From Anaerolineales bacterium (GTDB lineage: Bacteria > Chloroflexota > Anaerolineae > Epilineales > JAANWY01): 5,664 nucleotides of DNA. A program made the position numbers and the translations under genes. The notes under the pieces are model-generated. The model did not search any database. It was not told where the DNA came from and was given only the letters and a program-made list of their open reading frames with translations. This document shows, in pieces, positions 1 through 4,973 of this stretch. The stretch lies in contig JAANWY010000022.1 of NCBI GenBank assembly GCA_018263655.1, positions 1 through 5,664 on the forward strand, given 5' to 3'. The first letter of the stretch is position 1, and the number at the start of each line of letters is the position of its first letter.

Positions 1-7
1 GCCGCAC

Positions 8-94
8 CCCCTTCGATGAACTCAGGACGTCGCTTCGATACGACCTCGGCTTCGCCTCGGTCTACTCAGGCGGCGTCCTGAGCCTGTCGAAGGG
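8..94. repeat. Short fold-back repeat, CTCAGGACG family
   Basis: The arms at 9-29 and 74-94 are inverted copies matching at 17 of 21 positions; both contain CCCTTCGA and CTCAGGACG on the same reading. Between them lies a second hairpin at about 42-62, GACC/GGTC enclosing GGC-TTC-GCC. The left arm (8-34) matches 2246-2272 at 23 of 27 positions, so at least two copies of this family lie in the window. From general knowledge, short palindromes of this CTTCGA/CTCAGGACG type are dispersed through many GC-rich bacterial genomes; I infer this is one of them. No coding frame crosses it convincingly. Confidence 0.7.
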
Positions 95-147
95 ATGCTC
101 CATGGGTTGCCCCCTGAACGCTTACGTCTACCATAGACCGTCGGACT

Positions 148-176
148 TTGTCGGCACTTTGCTGATCCGGTATAAT
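148..176 (+). promoter_or_regulatory. Sigma70-type promoter upstream of the DUF2207 gene
   Basis: A perfect TATAAT lies at 171-176. TTGTCG, 4 of 6 to the TTGACA consensus, lies at 148-153, and the spacer is exactly 17 bp. Transcription would start near 183, giving a leader of about 245 nt before the ATG at 428. That leader would contain the inverted repeat at 228-357. A second TTGACA at 220-225 has no good -10 at the right distance (TACCCT, 3 of 6) and is less convincing. Use in the cell is inferred. Confidence 0.5.
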
Positions 177-227
177 CTCAGCGCGTGCCGGCCAGCGGCG
201 CCGAAAAACCAACCGATACTTGACAAC

Positions 228-357
228 TCGTAACTGTTCAGCTACCCTTGCGAAGGTTTGCCAATCGTTTTTGGGTCGAGGTGCCCCTCGCCAGTCGAAA
301 ATCGGCCTCTTGTCAAGGTTCTTCCTAACCTTCGCAAGGGTAGCTGAACGCTTACGA
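228..357. repeat. Near-perfect 31-bp inverted repeat in the leader of the DUF2207 gene
   Basis: Left arm 228-258 and right arm 327-357 are reverse complements at 29 of 31 positions; the inner 22 bp (237-258 and 327-348) are perfect. The 68-nt loop holds a smaller hairpin, CGAGG-TGCC-CCTCG at 277-290. If transcription starts near 183 the arms would fold into one long stem about 70 nt before the start codon. It could be a small non-autonomous palindromic element or a leader regulatory structure. There is no poly-T run after the right arm, so it does not look like an intrinsic terminator. Confidence 0.75.
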
Positions 358-427
358 CAACTCTTCCACGCAGTTTTCGTAGAGAATAGTAGGAGACGAA
401 CAAGCAACAGTTGAAAGTGAGTGTGAG

Positions 428-2026
428 ATGCGACGCTGGATTCTGACAGCAATTCTGGGTTTTCTGGTTGTTGCGATGCCGGCCCTGGCGCAACAGAAAG
501 TCTACGATATCTCAAACTACGACGTCGATGTAGTGCTGCGCACCGACGGCTCGTACCGCGTGACGGAGCACATCACGTTCGACTTCCAGCAAGGTGCTTT
601 TACCTTCGCCACGCGAAACATCCCGCTGACGCACATTGACAGCATCGAAGATATCAGCGTACACAGCGATGACGTGCGACTGCGGAACGTCACGCGCGAC
701 GTCCGGAGTGGCGAGCACATCATCCGCTGGGAGTTCCCCGAGCGCACTGGCCCAACCACCTTCACGCTGTCCTACGCGGCCCACGGTGCGCTATTCGCAG
801 CGGACGGGCTCAACAAGATCGATTGGGATGCCGTTGGCACGGGCTGGTCGGTGCCGGTGCACGACGTGGACGTACGGGTCGTGGTGCCAGCCGCCTTCGA
901 TCTGATCACCAGCGACATTCGAATTCAGCCCCGCGACGAGGGCCGGCTGACCGAGACATCCGAAGGCTGGGTGGCCAAGTTCAGCTACCCGCGACTGTCG
1001 CCAGGCACCGCGTACCGCGTCATCGTCTCTTTCCCCAGGCAGTTGGCGGGACGCCCGCCTGGATCGGCGCGGAGTGGGAGTGGCATTGAGTGGGAGTTGA
1101 TCGTGGCCGCCATCACCGCCGGCCTGCTAGGCACCGTCCCTGGCGTCGTCGCCTTCTTCCGCTGGCGCGGCCCCTCGTTTGAGTCTACCAACATCGAGGC
1201 GCCCGACCTCCCGCTGCCACGCGCGGCCGTTCTGCTCAACGGCGCAACCTCCGGCGGCCAGCGCGCCTTCCCCGCCGTTGTCTTCGATCTGGCAGCGCGC
1301 GGACACCTCACCCTGCGCCGCGTCGAGCACAAGAGGTGGATCTTCAGCCAGAAGAAAATCGAAATCGAGTTCCACGAGGACCCGGCCGACCTGAACGATT
1401 TCGAGCAGGACCTGATCGACGAACTGAAGCCGCACGACACGCTGGAGCAGTTTGGGTCGAGGGCCCGCTCGTACCGCAAGGATAAGTTGAACGAAGTCCA
1501 GGGCGCGCTGATCGAAGAAGGCTATCTCGTGAAGCACCGCTCGCGTTCGACTCGGCTCTTCGGGGCCGGTTTCCTCTTCGACGCGGTAGCCATCCTGCTT
1601 GGCGTCGTGGTCGGTGGCTGGATGTGGGTCGTCGCCGGCCTCCTGTTCGGGCTGAGCATCGGCGCGTTCTTCGCCGGCGCCCGCATGCACACCCCGACCG
1701 AGAAAGGCGCTCGCCTCAAGGCAGAGATCGAGGCGTATCTCGACCAGACGCGCGAGAAAATCGAGCGGCTGCGGCAATACGATCCCACCGAGGCGGCGCG
1801 CACCTTCATCCGCCAACTGCCGTGGCTCGCGCTGGATAGCGACGTCGACCAGCGCTGGGTCAAGAAGCTGGCCGATGCGCTCAAGGAGGCTCGAGAAGAT
1901 CTGGAGGCGCCGCCCTGGGCTGAAGATCTGACGGGTGAAACGGTCGAGGCGGCGAGCCAGGCGTACGTGGCCTTCATGCCGTACTATCACGTGACCACGG
2001 CAGCAGCCGCAGCCGCGGCACCGTAG
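428..2026 (+). CDS. DUF2207-family membrane protein, apparently missing its Gly-rich tail
   Basis: The 532-residue product resembles DUF2207 predicted membrane proteins, whose biochemical role is not established. Residues 1-21 look like a signal peptide (charged MRRW, hydrophobic core, MPALA before QQ). Residues 22 to about 215 form the extracytoplasmic beta-rich domain typical of the family (YDVDVVLRTDGSYRVTE, then WSVPVHDVDVRVVVP). A membrane segment lies at about 223-245. A cytoplasmic domain with PAVVFDLAARGHLTLRR (about 282-298) follows, then a hydrophobic pair at about 378-417. Residues 420-532 are soluble and end in seven alanines and a proline. The stop is TAG at 2024-2026, yet the frame stays open with only Gly, Ala and Ser to 2110, so the gene looks truncated by a nonsense change. 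The ATG at 428 fits the signal peptide. Its Shine-Dalgarno is weak (purine-rich GTGAG just upstream); an AGGAG at 391-395 is too far away. Confidence 0.87.
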   Translation: MRRWILTAILGFLVVAMPALAQQKVYDISNYDVDVVLRTDGSYRVTEHITFDFQQGAFTFATRNIPLTHIDSIEDISVHSDDVRLRNVTRDVRSGEHIIRWEFPERTGPTTFTLSYAAHGALFAADGLNKIDWDAVGTGWSVPVHDVDVRVVVPAAFDLITSDIRIQPRDEGRLTETSEGWVAKFSYPRLSPGTAYRVIVSFPRQLAGRPPGSARSGSGIEWELIVAAITAGLLGTVPGVVAFFRWRGPSFESTNIEAPDLPLPRAAVLLNGATSGGQRAFPAVVFDLAARGHLTLRRVEHKRWIFSQKKIEIEFHEDPADLNDFEQDLIDELKPHDTLEQFGSRARSYRKDKLNEVQGALIEEGYLVKHRSRSTRLFGAGFLFDAVAILLGVVVGGWMWVVAGLLFGLSIGAFFAGARMHTPTEKGARLKAEIEAYLDQTREKIERLRQYDPTEAARTFIRQLPWLALDSDVDQRWVKKLADALKEAREDLEAPPWAEDLTGETVEAASQAYVAFMPYYHVTTAAAAAAAP

Positions 2027-2110
2027 AGCGGCGCTGCCGGAGCAGCGGGCGCGGGCGCCGGAGCCGGCGGCGGCGGCGGCGCCGGTGGTGGTGGCGGTGG
2101 GGCCGGCTGA
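2027..2110 (+). other. In-frame Gly/Ala tail after the TAG of the DUF2207 gene
   Basis: Starting right after the TAG and keeping the same frame there are 27 sense codons (17 Gly, 9 Ala, 1 Ser) and then TGA at 2108-2110. The run continues the Ala tract just before the TAG and turns into poly-Gly, as is common at the end of DUF2207 proteins. The sequence shows that the composition is continuous across the stop. The inference is that the original gene ended at 2110 and that a point mutation, a sequencing error or (less likely) read-through separates the two parts. Confidence 0.7.
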
Positions 2111-2127
2111 GCCCGTCAAACTACAAC

Positions 2128-2484
2128 GTTCGTAGTAGCGACTTCAGTCGCTCGGTGGACGACTGATGAACTTTAAGAAAATAAACGGTATTGGTTTGAC
2201 CGACCCCGCCGCGAGTTCCAGGCGGCCAAACAGAAGCCGCCTTCCACCCCTCGATAAACTCGGGACGTCGCTCACGGCTACTATTTTCGTCACTCCCCTG
2301 CGGGAGTTCAGCGGCTTGAGCTCGGAGAGCGGCGAAATTCGTAGCCCAGAGCGACGTCCTGAGCGGCTCAACGAGTTGAGCATAGTCGAAGGGTGGAGCG
2401 CTTTTTGCGGAACTCTGGGCGGGCGTGGTTCGCAGCGAAGTACCCCGATTAATTCTTTAATCTTCATAAGTCGTCACTACGAAC
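2128..2484. mobile_element. Nested fold-back element, MITE-like, about 357 bp
   Basis: Six sets of inverted arms occur in strict nested order. They are 2128-2136 with 2476-2484 (9 of 9), 2158-2188 with 2445-2475 (24 of 31), 2214-2220 with 2409-2415 (7 of 7), 2244-2272 with 2350-2396 (imperfect, one arm longer), 2276-2281 with 2341-2346 (6 of 6), and a central hairpin 2292-2297/2302-2307 with a CTGC loop. CAAC flanks both ends (2124-2127 and 2485-2488) and could be a short target duplication, though four bases is weak. A small extra hairpin AGCGAC-TTCA-GTCGCT is at 2137-2152. There is no transposase. It fills nearly all the space between the DUF2207 gene and the glycosyltransferase gene, and its right end lies 37 nt before the latter's ATG. 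A structured RNA is an alternative. Confidence 0.6.
2246..2272. repeat. Second copy of the 27-bp arm found at 8-34
   Basis: This stretch matches 8-34 in the same orientation at 23 of 27 positions and ends in GGACGTCGCT in both copies. The partner arm here (2350-2396) is longer than the one at 74-94 because it contains an additional small hairpin, CTCAA-CGAG-TTGAG. The same repeat family therefore forms the core of the larger fold-back element. Confidence 0.65.
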
Positions 2485-2521
2485 CAACGAACAGTTGAGC
2501 GGACACAAGCAGACACTCACT

Positions 2522-3811
2522 ATGCGCATCGTAATGGTCGGCCCCTTCGGGCTAAGAGGCAAGGGCACGATGAGCGCGCGGGCCCTCCCCCTGGCCCGTG
2601 CGCTCGTTAAGCGAGGGCACGAGACCACCCTGTTAATACCTCCGTGGGATTCCCCCGAGGACGCCGGCCGCCGCTGGACGGATGCCGGCGTGAACGTCAT
2701 CAACATCCACCTCCCTCCAGCGATTCCCGTTCTCAACCACCTTTTGATCACGCGCCGGCTGGTCGAGCAGGCGCTGAAGCTACAGCCCGACGTGGTCCAC
2801 GCCTTCAAGCCGAAAGCCTACGCCGGCCTGACGGCCGGCGCTCTGTGGTGGTTGCGCCGGCTTGGCCTGACGGCCGGCGCTCTGTGGTGGTTGCGCCGGC
2901 TTGGCCTGACGGCCGGCGCTCTGTGGTGGCTGCGCCGGCTCGGCCAGACGGACATCCGGCTGGTGATCGACACCGACGACTGGGAGGGTCCTGGGGGCTG
3001 GAACGAGATCGGAGGCTACACGCCGGCTCAGCGGTCGTTCTTCACCTGGCAGGAACGCTGGGGGCTGACGCACTGCGACGCTGTCACGGTAGCCAGCCGC
3101 GCACTCCAGACCCTAGTCTGGGGGCTCGGAGTTGAGCCTGAGCGCGTGTTCTACGCGCCCAACGGCGCCGAGAAGGCCGAAGTCTGGCCCTCCGATGAAG
3201 CCAGAACCAGCCCTGAGCCCACCGATGCAGGAGCGCGAACCGGTGACACGGTGCTGCTCTACACGCGCTTTGTAGAATTCGAGGCAGAACGGCTAGTGGC
3301 GATCTGGCAACGGGTGGTAGAAGCGGTGCCGACTGCGCGGCTGGTCGTTGCCGGCCAGGGTCTGCGCGGCGAAGAGCGCAGTTTGACCAGACTGGCGGAA
3401 GGGGCTAACATAGAGGGGTCGATTGTGTGCCTCGGTTGGCCCGGACGAGCCGCTATGCCCGGCGTGTTCGCCGCAGCCAACGTGGCCATCATGCCCTTCG
3501 ATGATACGCTGGTGAACCGTACGAAGTGCACGATGAAGTTGGTGGAGCTGATGGCCGCCGGCTTGCCCGTAGTCACCGAAGCCGTGGGGCAGAACCGAGC
3601 CTACATCGAGGCCGGCATCTCGGGGGTGTTGGTTGAGCCCGGTGATGTGGACGCCTTCGCCAGAGCCGTGATCGCGCTGCTGCGCAATCCCGACGAGGGC
3701 CACCGGCTGGGCGCTGCCGCAAGATGCCGCATTGCCGAACACTTCACCTGGGAGCGTCTGGTGGTAAGGATCGAAGAAGCTTACGCTTATGCTGCTGGAG
3801 TAGTATTATGA
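2522..3811 (+). CDS. GT4-family glycosyltransferase with a triplicated 13-residue segment
   Basis: The 429-residue product has the two-domain layout of GT4 (GT-B fold) glycosyltransferases, which move a sugar from a nucleotide donor to a glycan or lipid; donor and acceptor cannot be told here. Residues 1-30 hold the Gly-rich nucleotide-fold start (MRIVMVGPFG, then GKGTMSARALPLA). PDVVHAFKPKAYAG (about 89-102) leads into three copies of GLTAGALWWLRRL (102-140), then DTDDWEG. The C-terminal half carries VLLYTRF, RLVVAGQG, KLVELMAAGLPVV and GVLVEPGDVDAFA, the usual GT4 sugar-nucleotide region. The position of the first Glu of the EX7E motif is Thr (T334); the second is E342. ATG 2522 is preferred to the in-frame TTG at 2495 because the fold begins at MRIVMVG. 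No strong Shine-Dalgarno is visible. The stop overlaps the next start as ATGA. Confidence 0.92.
   Translation: MRIVMVGPFGLRGKGTMSARALPLARALVKRGHETTLLIPPWDSPEDAGRRWTDAGVNVINIHLPPAIPVLNHLLITRRLVEQALKLQPDVVHAFKPKAYAGLTAGALWWLRRLGLTAGALWWLRRLGLTAGALWWLRRLGQTDIRLVIDTDDWEGPGGWNEIGGYTPAQRSFFTWQERWGLTHCDAVTVASRALQTLVWGLGVEPERVFYAPNGAEKAEVWPSDEARTSPEPTDAGARTGDTVLLYTRFVEFEAERLVAIWQRVVEAVPTARLVVAGQGLRGEERSLTRLAEGANIEGSIVCLGWPGRAAMPGVFAAANVAIMPFDDTLVNRTKCTMKLVELMAAGLPVVTEAVGQNRAYIEAGISGVLVEPGDVDAFARAVIALLRNPDEGHRLGAAARCRIAEHFTWERLVVRIEEAYAYAAGVVL
2825..2941 (+). repeat. Coding minisatellite, 3 tandem copies of 39 bp
   Basis: Units lie at 2825-2863, 2864-2902 and 2903-2941. The first two are identical over all 39 bases; the third differs at two synonymous positions (TTG to CTG and CTT to CTC). 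Each encodes GLTAGALWWLRRL, so copy changes stay in frame. A GT4 protein normally needs one such helix before its DTDDWEG segment, so the extra two copies add 26 residues. The identity of two units implies recent duplication or ongoing correction. Confidence 0.95.
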
Positions 3812-4266
3812 AGAACCGCAAACTTCTTGTTGCCTGGGGACCCGTGGCCGTCTGGATGGGGGTGATATTCTGGCTCTCCTCGCGCTCTACGCTGCCGAAG
3901 CTCCCTGGTCTCGTGCCCGACCAACTCGCCAAGAAGGGCGGTCACGTGGTGGAATACGCCATCTTGGCCGGCCTCCTCTGGCGCGCCCTCCGACACACAA
4001 CGCAAACCCGGTATCCAGCAATCTCAGCCTTCGGCCTGACCGTTCTGTACGCGACTAGTGATGAATGGCACCAGACCTTCGTCCCAGGCCGCAACGGCCA
4101 GCTCCTGGATGTTCTCATCGACAGCGGTGGCACAATGCTTAGCCTGACCATCCTCGAATGGTGGCGTCGCAGTAGATCGGGCGCCGGGAGTGCACGCCAG
4201 CCGGCGCCCGATCAAGCGACTCGCCCCGTCGACGTGAGAGACCCGGAAAACACCGACGGAGCGTAG
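3808..4266 (+). CDS. VanZ-like family membrane protein
   Basis: The 152-residue product has the VanZ-like layout. The first membrane helix is at about 8-24. AKKGGHVVEYAILAGLLWRA (about 41-60) carries the conserved His-x-x-Glu at H46/E49. A third helix is at about 70-83, and SDEWHQTFVPGRNGQLLDVLID (84-105) is the family signature, with D84, E85, H88 and P93-G94-R95. The last helix is at about 98-116. VanZ of vancomycin-resistance clusters gives low teicoplanin resistance; most relatives have no known role, and resistance should not be assumed here. The start at 3808 has GGAG at 3797-3800 with 7 nt spacing and overlaps the glycosyltransferase stop as ATGA, so translation is probably coupled. 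An upstream in-frame ATG at 3724 lies inside the previous gene and would add 28 unrelated residues. The tail after residue 120 is polar, low in complexity and overlaps a strong hairpin. Confidence 0.9.
   Translation: MKNRKLLVAWGPVAVWMGVIFWLSSRSTLPKLPGLVPDQLAKKGGHVVEYAILAGLLWRALRHTTQTRYPAISAFGLTVLYATSDEWHQTFVPGRNGQLLDVLIDSGGTMLSLTILEWWRRSRSGAGSARQPAPDQATRPVDVRDPENTDGA
4175..4213. repeat. Perfect 13-bp GC-rich hairpin at the vanZ/pspC convergence
   Basis: GATCGGGCGCCGG at 4175-4187 and its exact complement at 4201-4213 flank a 13-nt loop. The hairpin lies inside the last 31 codons of the VanZ-like gene and about 57 nt downstream of the pspC stop on the other strand. Neither side is followed by a T run, so it is not a classical intrinsic terminator. 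It could still slow polymerase or protect 3' ends of either convergent transcript; that role is inferred. Confidence 0.6.
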
Positions 4267-4269
4267 CGC

Positions 4270-4464
4270 TCACTCGCCCGGTATGATGACCCACAGCAAG
4301 ATGTAGGGGATGACGCCTGGCAAGCCACCCGGCATGGACAGAATCAAAAAGACAATCCGAAAGATCCACGGGCTGAGTCCGAAGAACTCTCCCAATCCAC
4401 CACAGACGCCGGCCAACAGGCGATCACTCCTCGAACGGCGCAGTTTGTGCTCGCCTTCTCCCAT
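4270..4464 (-). CDS. PspC-domain small membrane protein
   Basis: The 64-residue product matches the PspC domain: RRSRSDRLLAGVCGGLGEFFG (about 9-29), SPWIFRIVFLILSM (31-44), and the closing helix VIPYILLWVIIPGE (51-64). In enterobacteria PspC is an inner-membrane sensor of the phage-shock envelope-stress response; single-domain relatives like this one are common in other phyla and their partners are often unknown. ATG at 4464 is chosen because GGAG (complement of 4473-4476) lies 8 nt upstream; two GTG codons at 4470 and 4467 would leave only 2 to 5 nt. The gene is convergent with the VanZ-like gene, with 3 nt between stops. It has its own promoter at 4488-4516. No pspA or pspF is visible. Confidence 0.9.
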   Translation of the reverse strand: MGEGEHKLRRSRSDRLLAGVCGGLGEFFGLSPWIFRIVFLILSMPGGLPGVIPYILLWVIIPGE

Positions 4465-4487
4465 CACCACGACTCCACTCGTCCCAT

Positions 4488-4516
4488 AACATAATCCTTC
4501 AAACGTGTCTTCTCAA
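4488..4516 (-). promoter_or_regulatory. Sigma70-type promoter of the pspC gene
   Basis: Read on the minus strand, TTGAGA (4516-4511, 5 of 6 to consensus) is followed after exactly 17 bp by TATGTT (4493-4488, 4 of 6). Transcription would start near 4481, with a leader of roughly 17 nt before the ATG at 4464 that contains the GGAG. Position and spacing are good; activity is inferred. It suggests housekeeping expression; I see no clear sigma54 site. Confidence 0.5.
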
Positions 4517-4529
4517 TATATGGGGGGAC

Positions 4530-4581
4530 ATGTAGGACGATTTGGTAAATCGTCGGGTCGAAATACCATTTCGACCTACAT
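4530..4581. repeat. 52-bp three-way-junction palindrome
   Basis: The outer stem ATGTAG (4530-4535) pairs with CTACAT (4576-4581). Inside are two 8-bp perfect hairpins: 4536-4543 with 4547-4554 (loop GGT), and 4557-4564 with 4568-4575 (loop ACC). Only GG separates them (4555-4556). The two loops are complementary to each other. The compact, fully used design suggests a dispersed palindromic repeat (REP-like). It lies upstream of the pspC promoter, and its orientation is unclear because it is nearly symmetric. Confidence 0.8.
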
Positions 4582-4684
4582 AGCCCCGAAATATCGAGAT
4601 GATACCTTCAAACGCACTTCGCTTCTAACTTATTCTACGCAACCCCACGCGCAGGGTTTCGCAGGGAGATCGGCCAAGCACGAC

Positions 4685-4813
4685 GGCTCTTTGGGACCTC
4701 GCGTGGGGTTTCTCGCTCAAAGGGGACGACGCCCGTCGGCACGACGGACGTCCCCGTATGTGGGCCGTGGACTGTCGTCCACGGCGCGCGTCACGCAAAA
4801 TCCCGAAAGAGCC
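4685..4813. repeat. Multi-stem palindromic structure in the 440-bp gap before the thioredoxin gene
   Basis: A closing stem joins 4685-4696 to 4801-4813, 12 bp with one bulged G at 4805. Inside, 4701-4705 pairs with 4792-4796, then two hairpins follow. One spans 4722-4755 (7 bp plus 5 bp, terminal loop GGCAC). The other spans 4764-4785 (9 bp perfect, loop TGTC). A competing 11-bp stem links 4641-4651 with 4700-4710. GCACGACG occurs three times nearby (4679, 4739, 4815). GC-rich DNA pairs easily by chance, but the nested order is notable. It may be a fold-back repeat or a structured RNA; strand unknown. The rest of 4582-4956 shows nothing I can name. Confidence 0.5.
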
Positions 4814-4973
4814 AGCACGACGAGATGGCGCGTAAGACCAGCCGAAGTTATCGCATCCAAGGTCGTGTCGAGGCAGCGCTCGCCGATGGACCGCGGTCGG
4901 ACGGCCTTTGTAGTAGGCCACCTTCGAGTTTCCGGTAGAGCGCACCGTAGTTTTTCGAGGAGGTCACATCCGT

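Noticed and set aside
66..515. 149-codon minus-strand frame over the leader region
   Set aside because: It runs through the inverted repeat and into the DUF2207 signal peptide region; no recognisable protein features.
1127..2119. 330-codon open frame on the minus strand across the DUF2207 gene
   Set aside because: It lies fully antisense to a recognised gene, has Arg/Ala-rich low-quality composition and no family resemblance; GC-rich third positions open such frames.
2456..2461. TTTAAT as a -10 box for the glycosyltransferase
   Set aside because: It is 5 of 6 to consensus, but no acceptable -35 lies 16 to 18 bp upstream.
2166..2498. 110-codon frame inside the fold-back element, with a 107-codon frame opposite
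   Set aside because: Both strands are open because the DNA is palindromic; neither translation looks like a protein family.
2495..2521. Upstream TTG start for the glycosyltransferase
   Set aside because: It would add nine residues before the fold-defining MRIVMVG; no better ribosome site supports it.
2825..2941. CRISPR-like array
   Set aside because: The 39-bp units are directly abutting with no spacers and are in-frame coding.
3724..3807. Longer VanZ-like protein starting at an upstream ATG
   Set aside because: The added 28 residues are an out-of-frame reading of the glycosyltransferase end, while the ATGA overlap with GGAG at 3797-3800 is a clear start.
4582..4956. tRNA or other standard RNA gene in the gap
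   Set aside because: I found no cloverleaf with the invariant T-arm or anticodon features, and no motif of a known RNA family; only the palindromes described.
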